64,000 nt of DNA from Acanthococcus lagerstroemiae. Lineage: Eukaryota > Arthropoda > Insecta > Hemiptera > Eriococcidae. Shown here in pieces: positions 23,401 through 35,007 of this stretch; the stretch's first letter is position 1, and each line of letters opens with the position of its first letter. Under the pieces are notes generated by a model. That model was not told the origin of the DNA, searched no databases, and saw nothing but the letters and a program-made list of their open reading frames with translations. The DNA lies in contig CM063107.1 of NCBI GenBank assembly GCA_031841125.1, forward strand, positions 67,591,814 through 67,655,813. Direction: 5' to 3'. The translations under genes and the position numbers were made by a program.

Positions 23401-26400
23401 AATCGTCAATTTTTTAATCATTTTTTGAAAATGCCACTATCACATATGGCGGTGTACGGAGTCAGACTACCAGAAAAAGAAATCGCGATGTTGCTTTTCT
23501 ACTCGTAATTGTAGGTTGGTTGTAATATAACTCTAGCAGATCCTTGAGTCAATTCAAAAGCACTGGCAGGGGCGAAACTACAGGGAGTGCGTGGGTTGAA
23601 ACGCCCCCCTTCCCAATAATTTGACAGTCGGCAAATTTTGAAACTGTTCATTTGAATGTTCCATTTTTTATGAATTTTTGTTCGTTTATTTTTTTAAAAT
23701 TAAGAAGTCGGCTAATTTTTAATTAAAAAAAAATTTTGCCAGCTAATTTTTAGTTTTCAAAAAAATATTTGCCGGCGAATTCTTCTTTTCCGCCTCTCCA
23801 AACTGAAAGTTAAATTTCGTTTCTGAAGATGGAGTACCCTGGACTCCTGTCAGAGACTAGTCAGTCAAAAGCCGAAGATTTCAAGCTGAGCATCGAACGT
23901 TATCTGAACGGTTGAAACAAAGACGAAATGTGGAAGACATTTCGAAAATCTGAAAGTCGGTGGCAAACGTTGAATTTCAATTACTATTCTGTTTTTACGA
24001 GATTCTCTCCCGAAATTTAAGAAAGTTGAACATTTTATTAAAATCTAAAAGTTGAAAGCAAAAGTTTCCAATGACACACGCTGAATCCGATACCAAATGT
24101 TCTATTGTTTAATTTATAGGCTTTGGTCCCGGTGAATATAGGAGGGAAATTTAGTCTGCAAAAAAAGTCAAAATTCCATGTGCTTTTCCCATAAGAACGA
24201 AAGAGAGCTTGTGGCACTGATTCTCAAATCCAATCGACCTGAAACTTTGCAGGTTTTCTTTCTTTTGTGATTTTATTGGAACCAATTTAGGAGACGAATC
24301 AGAGGAAATTCAGAAAAAAATGTCGCCAAGAGTAAACGAAGGGCAAAGAATCAAAACTCGCATTTGCCATTTTACTTCAAGGGTGCAAATAGGCAAAATA
24401 CTATACACGGGTGCAGGAATATCTTTGCCGCGCCTGTGAATGTGCGATATGTATAACATACTCCACGTTCACAGGCGCAGCAAAGATACTCCTGCATCCG
24501 TGTAGAGTATTTTGCCTAATTGCGCCCTTGAAGTAAAATGACAAATGCGAGTTTTGAATCTTTACCCTTCAAATAACGACCACCTTGTGTTCTTCTCAAG
24601 TATTCCTAATATCCTCCCCACTTACCCTCTCAGATTAGGGTATGCTCATCTGCGCAAATGTGAATGCTTGGAAGATAAGGTTCCAATCTGCATTTGTAGG
24701 GACAAAACTAGGGGGTGGGGGTTAAACACCCCAATAATTCGGCAGTCGACAAATTTTGAAACTGTTCATTTGAATTTTTTACTTTTCAAGAACATTTGTT
24801 TATTGGTTTATTTTATTTATTTTTCAATTTAAAAATATTTTGATTAAAAAATCGGCAAATTTTCAAATTTTCAAAAAATTTTGTCAGCGAGTTTTTAGTT
24901 AAACAAAAAAATGTTTGTTGATAAATGTTTCTTCTCCACCCCCCAAACTGAAAGTCAAGTTTCGTCTCTGACTGATTTTCGTGATTGTTATGTTCTTTTT
25001 GATTTTACGTCATTTTATAAATTAAAAAAACAACACGATCATTCAGATTACAAATCTAATATCTTTCAGCGATCTTAGATCATGAGCTCTTCAGTATTTT
25101 ATGATCTTTTTGATCTAAATATAATATGATGTTGGCCATAGCTAGGTGTACCTAGTATGTAGGTAAGTGAAGGGGCATCTTAATATGACTGTATCAAAAT
25201 GAAATTACATGAAGAGGAGATTAAATTCAAATATTTTCCATTTACAAAATCTTAATGTTATCCACCGGGGAAATGCTAAAATCGAAAAGCAAAACAGAAC
25301 AAAATAACAGGGGAAATCTACACTTCGTAGTCAAGATGTGTTTCTTGTATACTTTCAGTACATATTAATAAATCATTTGTTCAAATTTGAAAGAAAATTT
25401 AGCTCTTTTATTTTGTAGACATGGTTTAAGTTTTCTTTAAATTGATGTTTGTAAATTAAAAGCTTTTGTCTTAGTCTTATTTTAAATGCGTTTTTTTACC
25501 TAAGTTTTTGTTTAACTCTAAATAACTTTAAAACAAAAATTATGCAATTTTGCTTTCTAAAGTTTACTGAGTACTATGATTTAGTATACCAGTGGCGAAT
25601 CCTGTTTTTTTTCTAGGTCATTCTCCATGACAAAACTTAGTACTATACAGGGACGAAACTATAAAGGGTGCGGGGGGTGAACCTCGCCCCCCATAATTTG
25701 GCGTCGGCATATTTTGAACCTGTTCATTTAAATTTTTCATTTCTTATAAATGTCTGTTTGCTTGCTGTTTTTTTCAATTAAAAAATATTTCGATTCAAAA
25801 ATCAGCAAATTTCAAATTTTTTTAAATGCTTGTCAGAGAATTTTAAGTTTTTAAAACATATTTGTCGGCAAATATTTCTTCTCCACCTCCCCGAACTGAA
25901 AGTCAAATTTCGTTTCTGAAAATGGAGTACCCTGGACTCCTATTTAGAAACTAGTCAGTCAAAAGCCGAAGGCTTCAAGCTGAGTATCGAATGTTATTTG
26001 AAAGGTTGAAACAAAGCTGAAATGTGGAAGATATTTTGAAAATTTGAAAGTCAGAAGCAAACGTTAAATTTCGAATTTCAATGACTGTTCTATTTTTACT
26101 AGATTCTTTGTTTGACTAGAGACTAAAATTTGAGAAAGTTGAACCTTTTATTAAAATCTAAAAGTTGAAAGCAAAAGACTTATTTCTTCAATGTCACAAG
26201 CTGAATACGATAGTAAAAATGTTCTACTGCTTAATTTACGGGCTTTGAAATTTAGTCTGGAACAAAAGTCAAAACTCCATGTGTTTTTACCATAAGAACG
26301 AAAGGGAGCTTGTGACACGGATTCTCCCAATCCAATCGATTTGAAACTTTGTAGTTTTTTTTAATTGCCTTTTTTTTTTTTTCATTGGAACAAATTTAAG

Positions 26401-29400
26401 AGACGAATCAGAGGAAATTCAGAAAAAAATACCACCAAGAGTAAATAACGACCACCTGAATGTGTAAAGGAAGTTGTGTGTTCCTCTCAAGTATTCCTAA
26501 CATCCTTCCAGCTTACCCTCCCAGACTAGGGTATGCTCATGTGCGCAGATGTGAGTGTTTCGGGGATAAGGTTCTAATCTGCATTGGCAGGGACGAAACT
26601 ATGGGGGAGGGGGTGAAACGCCCCCAATAATTTGGCAGTTGGCAAATTTTGATTTTTTTTTAATCGAAAAATATATTGATTGAAAAATCTTTTTTGTCGG
26701 TGAATTTTTAGTTTTCAAGTAATATTTGCTGGCAAATTTTCCTTCTCCCCCCCCCCCAACTGAAAACCAAGTTTCCTCTGGTACTATATAATGTTAACTA
26801 GGAGTAGGTGTGGGGATTAAACGTAATTATTGAAAAATTCATAAAAGACTCAGCTGCAACCCGTCAAACATCGATGTCATGATATGTGGAACGATGTCAT
26901 TCTCTGCAATCGTAGAAAGACTTGACGTACAAAAACGCGTGCCGGATAGCTTGTATGTGCATGCACAAATATTATTTTCCCGTACGTAGGAACAACTAAG
27001 TCATTCTGCATTTTGAGAGAATTACCAGCCTCTAGTGTTCAAAATATCAAAGTTTCTTTTATATCGATATTATCAATATCAAAATCGTCATATATCGATA
27101 ATATCAATATCAAAAATACAAAAAAAACCTTTTTCTTTTCACTGTTAGCTAGTGATGTGGACTAATCGATTATTCAAAATAATCAATTACTCGATTATTT
27201 TGAATTACCACAATAATCTAATCGATTATTTTTGTACTCACGACCGAACACGTTGTCCGTTGATAACGAATGAATAATATAACATTGAATGGTTTTGATA
27301 TATATCGATATTTTGATATTTAACAACATATCGATACTATCAATATCATATCAAAAATTTTCGAACACTACCAGCCTCGTTTGAAGCTCGCACGATTTCA
27401 AAATAGTAAGTATCATCTCACATTGTATATTTCAACATTAATGATTAAATTGCTTGTATTTTAAAATATTATTAAATTTCATTTTCCCCAATTTTATCTG
27501 GTCATTCTCTGAATGACTAGAATGACCAGAGGATTCGCCACTGTAGTATACTCAACTGATGGAAATTTTCGTGATCATTCGTAGATACGTCTGTAAGTCG
27601 ACAAAAAGAAAAGGTCTTCTCTGTCAATTATACACCATTTGATACCTCGATTTCCCAACTTTTCCACACTGGGAACAATTTTGCTGATTCACAAAAAGAT
27701 CTGGTGTGCCTTCCCAGTATCCTTTTTCACTTTTGGAACGTTGTATATAAGAGAATCGATTGGGAAGCGTATAAGGTCCAAAATCTGTACCCGGAATATG
27801 GGTTAGAGCTAAAACGCGAGAAATAAGGAATAAAAACAAATGAAATTTATCGAATTTCAAGAAACTAACCATTGGGATCGTTTGCGTTAATTAAGTCGCG
27901 TAGTTCAATGTCGTCGAACAGCTGGCCCATCGTGTTCAAAATTGTACTTATTTTGCAGGTTTCGATGAATCCCGACTTGGTGGTATCGAACATTTGAAAT
28001 GCTTTCCGCATGACTGCTCAACGTATAATAATCAAATTAGTTCAGTCGGTATAATAAATTGTTTGATAACATCATAACTATACACGAGAGCTACAGAATA
28101 CCTTTTCCTATGCTACATGAAAAGGTAGGTAGCTATAGGTAAAATCTAAGCAGAACTACAAAATGACTAAATAAATTTTTGAAAATTGATTTTGGGTATA
28201 CCTACTTAGATAGGTATGAAATTAATGAAATACAGTAAACACGCACTTGTAGTAACAAAATCTAGGAACAGTTTCGCTGTAGCACATATTTTATAAAAGA
28301 ATTATTTTTTTAGGCATTCATATAATGAAGCGCAAGGAGCAATGAGCAACCGTGTCAGAAAAACTATGGGTTTGTGCTTCAGTGCCAGGTTATCGTCATA
28401 ATCATTATACCTGGACGTTAATCACTCATAAGAAATGCTCAAGAACAACTAATAATTACTGTTAATAGACCATTTACGAAAAGATAATATTGCGTTTTGA
28501 ATGAATTTATAGATCTACAGCAAAAGCAGAATCGATTTGTTCGGAAATTACTCCCCATCAGATTCAAGAAACGATTTTCATATAATGGACAACTTATGGA
28601 GAAAGAAAAAAAGAAACAGAGAAAAGTAAAAGAGAGAGAGAGAAAGAACAGGTTTTTTGTCGTCGTAAAACACTGGTAAAAATAAGCTATAGAATGATAT
28701 AAGCTATATCATAACATCATAAGAAATACATGTGTGTACAGTAGATTCCCGATTATATAATCCGCAATATCTGACTAAAATCACAACCTTAGAAATCACC
28801 ACCACCAAAGTTACAACCACGTTCTGCTACACCATATGGAAAAATCAGAGGGTCTAACTGCAATGGCAGACAGACAGATCGTAAGAAAATGGAGGCGAAC
28901 CAAATCACCCGAAAAGATTTCCTGAAGAAGACGATTGAGTTAGTGTTAAGACTGCATGTAGAAGAGATGTTAATTTTGTAATATAATCTTTCAAGCCCAT
29001 GAGCATTTATCATTTGAGTGAGCTAGAGCTGTCGCCCCCAGCCTCCCCCTCTATCAGGGAGGGGGCCCTAGGCTGGGCCTCACTGCTTCCACTGCCCTCT
29101 GATTGGACAACTTGTATTCCAATGAGAAGGAAAGATCTCGTGATTGTGACTTTGGTGGGGGTGATTTGGTTCGCCTCCATTTTGTTACGATCTGTCTGTC
29201 TGCCATTGCAGTCCAAGACCCTCTGATTTTTCCATATTAGGTAACCTAGCCAATAATGGGCACCTTACCCATAATGGGAAATTTAGATTTCAGTTGTTTA
29301 TTTTAAGATTTCTAAACGCTAATTCACAACACTGATTATGCCAGTTCATCTTTCCAACATAGTTGTCCTCATTGACTGCCCTATAACCTTACAAAGTTGG

Positions 29401-32400
29401 ACCATTTTCATGATAATAATTTGTGTTTGAAAAAAAGGATGACTGCAGTCAAAGTTTCCCGCAGCCGTTAAAAAATAATTAAGGAACGAAGGAAATTTCT
29501 AGTTTTGATAAATTGAGTGCTGATGCAGATTTTATTATGCGGTAAGAAGCAGTGCACTTCATTGAAGTTATGCTTTGATATGTGATACTGGATTCATGGG
29601 TAAATGTAATGGATGTCTTCAGAGTACAAGTGCCCATTATGGGGTAACAAAATTTGTCATATGTCCAGTAATAGTTATGTGTATGCCCATTTTTAGAAAC
29701 AGCCAAATATTATGCAAACTCCAGTAATGGGCACGTTGCTAATAATCATTGTTTTGGTCTTATCAAGGCGTTATTTCATTCGCAGTTGGCTTTTATAGAG
29801 CTTGCATGTGTTTATAATAAAGTTGCTTAATATGAACCCTCTCCTAATATAGACTCCTCGATTATCTCCGATATTCTTAGCGCTCTCTGACCGGAAAAAA
29901 TATGTTGTAGGGGAGACTGGGGAGCAATCGGACACGGGGAGGATTCGGACACCCCCATTTGGGGCTTCAGTCTTTTCAAAAATCGCCAATTTCCAAAATG
30001 AAACTTCATTATATTGATATCTATTCATTTATGAAAAAAAAAAATCAGACTTTTATCATTTACGCGGATTTATAACGAAAAATGTACTTTCTTACTATTT
30101 TTTTGCTCAGCCAATTTTTAAAAGTGAAATATTTTTGGCTTTCTGAAGAGATATCAGTTTCAATCGATTTTTGTTAGGTAGGTTGGATATTCGAAAATAA
30201 GTAGGTAAGCAATTTTTGTCGTTACGGCTGAAAGTCGTTTCATGTAAAAAAAAAAGTTCATGAAAATGATAGGTTGGGAGCATTCGGACAAATGGTGTTC
30301 TCACTGATTTTTCTGTGATCTCGATGTGATAAGAAGTGCCGGTGTTTTTTTTTTTTTTTTTTTTTCGTAGGTGCCTGATCACTTTTATTTCTCGGACGTA
30401 CCGGATACCTCGTTTGTGCCTTTTTCTGATATTATTGAAAAACTTGACAAGGTTAATGATGAAAAAAAAAAGACTCAGCGACAAAATCGATATTAAATAA
30501 TGGTATTTTGTTGATAATTAATCGTTTGAATGGTTCTTATGTTGTTTACAAAGTTTCATTTTCGTAATTAAATAATAAATTTGCGTTTGTGCATATTTTC
30601 TTCAATTTTTATGGAATTTTATGTCGTGTCCGAATCCTCCCCATAACTTGTCCGAATGCTCACCCCCCCCCCTGTCAGGTTTCGGACAAAAAAAAGGAAG
30701 TTTTTGAAAATTAATTATCATGGTGATAATGAAGATAAAAATGGGAGACAAAAGTCATTTTAGACGTAAAAAAGTCCAAAATTTACGATGGTGGAGCGCA
30801 ATTGCCACAAAATCTCATAGTTTTCACGTAAAATGTCAAAATGTAAAAACTGTCCGAGTCCTCACCAGTCTCCCCTACAGTTCAAGTCACAGGTCACATC
30901 CGTACAAAAAGTAGCATCCAGCAAGCTAATAAAAAATTTAGTGCAGAAAAATGAAAATTGATAATCGATCTTTTTTTCGGGTCTCATGTTTTCAGCTATA
31001 ATTTTCAAAAAAAAAAACACAAAAAACGATATAAAATTTTTCAGATTCGTATAAAGTGTAGTTCATTTCAAGTCCACTTATTAAAATTCCCTACATTTTT
31101 TTTGTATCCATTATTGGGTGCCCATTACTGGATTTTCGATTTTTTCAGTGCCCAGCCAAAATTATGGTCGACTTTAAGACCAATTTTGAACACTAATTTT
31201 TAGCTCTTTCCTCCCATTCAAAGGCGAACTTATGGAGAATTTTATCCTTCATTCTGTAAGTTTTGTCTCACGTTCGCAAGTTGATCCAATTAAATTTAAA
31301 AAAAATATTTACTGTAAAAAAATTGCTTTTAAGGTGCCCATTATTGGCTAGGTTACCTTTCATGATAGGTAAATCGAAAAGACAATGAAAACAGTTTTAG
31401 CCCCCCTTAAATTTTGCATGATTCTTCATGGTGGTAATGTAACTAATTTTACGAGTATGTCGGAGTGAAAAGCTTATCGACAGCTCACCCTGAAGGTAGA
31501 TTATAGCATTTACTATCGATATTTCTGGGAAATTAGGAGTCAGTAGTTCGTAAAGTTGAAAAATGATTAACATATTATGAGATTTAGAAACTTTTTTGCG
31601 AAATTTCAAAATGCAGTTGAAACTAAACCGATAGATCCTTGAAAATCAATAATAGAGCGATATACATTTTCCCGATGGTTTTGAGATGGACTTCTGTTTT
31701 TCTTTTATATAAAAAACTACAAAAAAAAAAAAAAAAAGTTTAACGTGTTTCTATTAACTGAGAAAAACAGGTTTTAAATGATGAAAACTTTTTAAATAGT
31801 TTCTATCAACTGAGAAGAACATAGGTTTTAAATGATAAAAACTTTTTAAATATGACTTTTTAATGGTTAATAATTGCTGGTAACCAAAACAAAAAAAAAG
31901 TGAACAATTTTTGTAGTTTATTTTGAATTTGCTTTGTTTGTATTTGAACTTTTAACGTTTTGAAAAAGTAAAATTCATCTTAATATTTGCTGCTCTTATC
32001 GTTATTTTTCAATACTAATATTTCTTAGATATTATCGATATATTTTCCTGATATTATTGATATAAACTCGGTGTAGTCTTACTAAAAATTAAGGGTTACC
32101 TATTATTATACATTATATAAAAGAAAAGTTAGAAAAAAGAGTACGAAATGCTCAAGATCAAATAACTGTTTAGTGTTTCTAATTTTTAATCTGACTTACA
32201 CAAGTCTGTTCGTAAACAACTAGCCCTGATTTTGAGTCTCCACAATCCCCATAGTTTTGTGACACGACGTATACATATGTATATTTAATTTTTTTCCTCG
32301 TTATAAAAGCTACATTTTAGATAATAAGCGAATGAAGTCAAGAGTTTCCATTACAAGCGTGTTCCACTGCACTGTCAAATCAATTAAATGAATAAGAACT

Positions 32401-32720
32401 AATCGTGCACGAATTTTAATAATATCTACAACTCCACGATAGATAATCAAATGAGTGACTCACTTTGCATTTTCTGGTCGTCCTCGTCCTGCAATGAAAC
32501 ATAATATTTTAGTTTTCGATTCGATTTTAATCAATTGTAACAAATTTACAAAATGATGATAAAAAAACACGCGCTATTCGTAATCGGAAACGAGTAAAAA
32601 AAAAAGGAGAACCCTTCTAAAGAATTTTGTTTCGAAATGAAAAACTGCCTGATCAAGAACACGGGGTAAGTAATATTTTAGCAATCCATCCAAGCATCGT
32701 TACTAAATTAAACTTACCAT
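20411..32720 (-). CDS. TpnC4: Troponin C, insect TpnC4/F1 type, complete
   Basis: Six coding exons on the minus strand: 32718-32720 (ATG only), 32464-32488, 27870-28013, 22647-22766, 20903-21034 and 20411-20439. All junctions are GT-AG and join in frame to 150 residues ending 'EFMEMMTGE'. It is the calcium sensor of the muscle thin filament. EF-hand loops I (D48-... style '[12 protein letters not shown]'), II ('[12 protein letters not shown]') and III ('[12 protein letters not shown]') lack the acidic residue at position 12. Loop IV, '[12 protein letters not shown]' (residues 131-142), is canonical. One working C-lobe site is the property reported for the F1 isoform of asynchronous insect flight muscle. 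Start choice: the ATG directly precedes a GTAAGT donor, and the next exon continues 'DEDDQKMQ'. Introns 2 and 3 hold most of the transposons at 22.8-32.4 kb. Confidence 0.92.
21990..22137 (+). mobile_element. Possible MITE with GGCGCGRAT ends
   Basis: 'ggcgcgaattcag' near 21990 and the inverted 'atggatccgcgccc' near 22122-22135 bound a segment with a poly(G) run and a C-rich stretch. The ends are short and imperfect. The long overlapping open frames here (21885-22315) are a by-product of this GC-rich repeat. Confidence 0.4.
23567..24970 (+). mobile_element. Family B composite: MITE, spacer, MITE
   Basis: A MITE with ends CAGGGGCGAAACT and ATTTCGTTTCTG (23567-23825) is followed by a spacer. 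A second MITE in the same orientation (about 24697-24970) ends GTTTCGTCTCTG. The spacer matches that of the composite at 25648-26780, for example 'atggagtaccctggactcct' and 'tatgctcat', but also holds a 233 bp hairpin MITE. The outer flanks do not show a clear target-site duplication. Confidence 0.65.
24338..24570. mobile_element. Hairpin MITE, family H, copy 1
   Basis: The whole 233 bp is one long inverted repeat: GAAGGGCAAAGAATCAAAAC at the left is mirrored at the right with few changes. Inner phrases such as 'gcaaataggcaaaatact' and 'ttcacaggcgcagcaaaga' are also paired. The sister composite at 26.4 kb reads straight through (gagtaaataacg), giving an empty site. The insertion shares only about 3 bp (aaa) on both sides. 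Confidence 0.75.
25648..26780 (+). mobile_element. Family B composite with its own 8 bp target-site duplication
   Basis: It consists of a MITE at 25648-25917, a spacer of about 670 bases and a second MITE at 26588-26780 in the same orientation. The exact 8-mer gtactata stands just outside the two outermost ends (25640-25647 and 26781-26788). The inner MITE ends have no such duplication. The pair plus spacer therefore appears to have inserted as one unit. Confidence 0.75.
27033..27370. mobile_element. hAT-like element made of ATCGAT and ATATCAAT words
   Basis: The ends TAGTGTTCAAAA and TTTTCGAACACTA are inverted. The flanks ccagcctc (27025-27032 and 27371-27378) are identical, a perfect 8 bp target-site duplication. 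The interior is a mosaic of 'atatcgata', 'tatcaatatc' and 'gatatt'. In the middle (27153-27262) lies a further patch rich in 'aatcgattatt' that begins 'agtgatgtgga' and may be another small insertion. Confidence 0.85.
28837..29234. mobile_element. Tc1/mariner-like foldback MITE
   Basis: Arms of about 75 bases (28837-28912 and about 29158-29234) are inverted copies. They start TGGAAAAATCAGAGGGTC and include 'gcaatggcagacagacag' and 'tggaggcgaaccaaatcac'. A TA dinucleotide flanks each outer end, as expected for Tc1/mariner-type insertion. The interior is non-coding. Confidence 0.7.
29240..31357. mobile_element. 2.1 kb TIR element built on the word CCAATAATGGGCAC
   Basis: A perfect 28 bp terminal inverted repeat starts GGTAACCTAGCCAATAATGG at the left and is mirrored at 31330-31357. 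Variants of its inner word recur inside: 'acccataatggg' (29270), 'tgcccattatggggtaac' (29630), 'ccagtaatgggcacg' (29722) and 'gtgcccattactgg' (31118). No transposase frame is seen. A second TIR element is nested at 29906-30879. The flanks tta and ttt do not make a clean duplication. Confidence 0.75.
29906..30879. mobile_element. Nested TIR element built on the word TCGGACA
   Basis: The left end TGTAGGGGAGACTGGGGAG is mirrored at the right with one change. The word 'tcggaca' or its complement occurs at least seven times, mainly near the two ends, as in 'gattcggacacc', 'cattcggacaaatgg', 'gtgtccgaatcctcc' and 'tgtccgaatgctc'. Long T runs and an imperfect hairpin fill the rest. No coding region. 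Confidence 0.7.
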
Positions 32721-32801
32721 TTTCTTAAATTAGGTTACAATAAGTACTACCCGACACGAAAGTGAAAAAAATTCTGAAATGTCGAAGGGAACGCCGTTAT
32801 C

Positions 32802-32809
32802 TTTTTATA
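32802..32809 (-). promoter_or_regulatory. TATA box of troponin C
   Basis: TATAAAAA reads on the minus strand about 82 bases upstream of the start codon. An arthropod-like initiator, TTTCAGAA, lies near 32772-32778, about 30-35 bases downstream of it. A TATA promoter is common for strongly expressed muscle genes. The transcription start is inferred. Confidence 0.6.
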
Positions 32810-33989
32810 CGACGGTATTCGCATTCCTGAATGTTTATTACAGGTGAATGGAGAGCGAAAAGACAGAAGGAAAAAATTGAAATAGGAACGCAAATTGGCA
32901 ACTTGGAGCCAGCTTGGAACTAACTATACTAATATTTCTATAATTCGCTATATTTCTGTTTTGACTATTAGATAAATACCGATTGACTTGATGAGAATGT
33001 ATATGCGACTGTTCGAATAATGTATTAAAAATAGAAAAAATGTGGGAGAAGAATCGTATCGCTTTTAGCTAATCTTGACACCTTCACCGAATTTTGTTTA
33101 TATTTCGCCTTACTATAATGTGGAAATGTCCCATACTTCGGAACACCTGTGGACCTTCGATTGAATGAATGCCAAATATTTTATGAAGATGTTACAACGG
33201 CTATTTGATTTTATTTGTAGGCCAGTTGACCGGCTGAAATCTATCGCAAAATAAGTAAGCCATAAAGATCGACATCATGCCTCAGCTTTTCAGCTTAATC
33301 TCCTGAAAATGAGAGTTCAGTACCTAAGTGACATAGTCTGCATTTTTCGTTTGAACCTTCAATTATAAAGAGAGGGAATGAGTCCTCTACTGAAAGGAAA
33401 ATTGATTATAGTAATAATTCCTCGCTCTTTCCCTATTAGAGAGGGAGATAATTATTTTGAATTTATTGACAGTCCAGCAAAATTAGAAAAACTAAAAGTA
33501 AGAATTCCCGGAAATTTGAATTTTGGCGCAGTTGGGTCAGTTGAGCTCTAATCAACATATTAGAAGTTCCCATGGAGCTTCGTCCCCAGGGGGTCAAGCA
33601 GGTCTCCAGATTTCAACTTTTGGTAATAAAAGTCAGCAAGTAAATATTCGTCCGATCGAAAACTTCCCTTAAAAAAAGCTCTGAAATTTGTTTAGAACTA
33701 CTTCAGAACCGCGTTGTTAAGGTGGAAGGTGGGGGTGTCAAAATGACCCTCTACACTACCATGTACCCAGGCCTAATGGAAGACATCGTTGAAAATTATT
33801 GGTATTCTTCATTGTCATGCAGTTCAACAAACAGCGAGGGTTACTAATTACCCCGGGCCTGTTTCTCTGGCTCCCCCTCTACCGACCATTAAGATATTTT
33901 TCTTCCTCCACCTATCTTCAGAAACTACGCTATGAAGTTTGTGTGTTCTGGGTTTTATCGCTTTCAAAAAGGATTTGATTCAGAAATTT

Positions 33990-34480
33990 TCACAACATTC
34001 ATTAGCACTCAAATTGGGTATTGCCCTAGGAAGTTTCCAGGGTCACTGAATTCAAATTTGAGATAGGTTCAACTGTAAGTTGAAAATTGTGGCACCTAAC
34101 CAAAGTGCGATGGTTGAAAATATCATGAAATATAATGCAGATATCGTTTCATAAGTTCACAAGGGTTTCCAGACTCATTTCTGATAAGTATTTCACCCTC
34201 CATTTGTAAATTAGGGCGCTGAGAAGCCTCAAACTTGAAAAAATCGACAAGCTCAATATGAAAATAATTCAGTGGTCTTAAAGATCGCTGAACTCATTTT
34301 CAATTACGATTTTATCCTAATATGAAAAATGGGGAAGAGGATCTGCGGACAGTAGAAGAGAAAACTGAAAAACAGAAATGTCGATATGGTCACTATCGGT
34401 ACAGAAATGGTATGAAAGGTTACTGAATCCAGTTTTGATTATGATTTTACCCACACGCAGAAACTGGACTTATGGGGGAG
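33990..34480 (+). repeat. Degenerate tandem repeat of ~115-135 bp
   Basis: A phrase like 'ggtcactgaattcaaatttgat' followed by 'atgattttaccc' recurs in altered form near 34041, 34171, 34283 and 34420. Related text occurs near 43610 ('gatcactgaactcattttt'). The copies are old and the unit is not sharply defined. Confidence 0.4.
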
Positions 34481-34679
34481 TAGAGGATAGAGCACAGATG
34501 TAGAAAAAACATTAAGTATCTACCATATAAAAGTGTAAGTTTGTCTGTGCAGGGGTGTCGTGATCCCCCAGGTCCAATGAAGAAACCCTCTCAAACGTTG
34601 TTAGTTGACCCCCTAATTTAAAATAGCAGTAAATTTTTTCTCTGCCTAATACAATGCGGTATTCATTAAAAGCCAATGA

Positions 34680-34862
34680 ATAATGCCGGTTTAGGGACAT
34701 AGCATTTACTGATAAGCTGTTTCCAATGTTGACACACATTTTTGTATAAGGGACGGGGGCCCAATAAAGAAAAAAATCTATTTTTTACACTTTTTTCAAG
34801 GATGATACTATAGCTCATTTGGTCAACAATGTCCCTTGGGAGCTTTTTGTTTAGTTGTGTCC
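34680..34862 (+). mobile_element. Diverged family G MITE fragment
   Basis: 'gcatttactgataagct', 'acacatttttg', 'gggggcccaat' and 'ctcatttggtcaacaatg' match, in order, the body of the four family G MITEs at 56.7-58.7 kb. The terminal repeats are worn down; a trace, 'ttgtttagttgtgtcc', remains at the right. Confidence 0.5.
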
Positions 34863-35007
34863 AAATAAAGAGTTTACGAAAATTCCCGAAATTTCCCATT
34901 TTCCCACCCAAAATTTCCAGGGAGGAAATCTATTTGGGAATAAAAATAAATTTCCGGTTTTTGTTTTCGATCCCTACTGGCGGCTGAGCGTACCTGGACC
35001 CTGGACC

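Larger units (their letters stand above)
25590..27543. mobile_element. hAT-like element with perfect 8 bp target-site duplication
   Basis: The left end CAGTGGCGAATCCT (25590) is mirrored by AGGATTCGCCACTG ending at 27543. The 8 bp tagtatac flanks it exactly on both sides (25582-25589 and 27544-27551). The word 'ggtcattct' or its complement recurs near both ends. Two other elements sit inside (25648-26780 and 27033-27370). No transposase remains. It lies in intron 3 of troponin C. Confidence 0.85.
32821..34999. other. Intergenic DNA between divergent troponin C and TFAM genes
   Basis: No gene is visible. The stretch holds a degenerate repeat at 33990-34480 and a diverged family G MITE fragment at 34680-34862. 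The region just upstream of 32809 may include troponin C enhancers, but I cannot point to sites. Confidence 0.4.
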
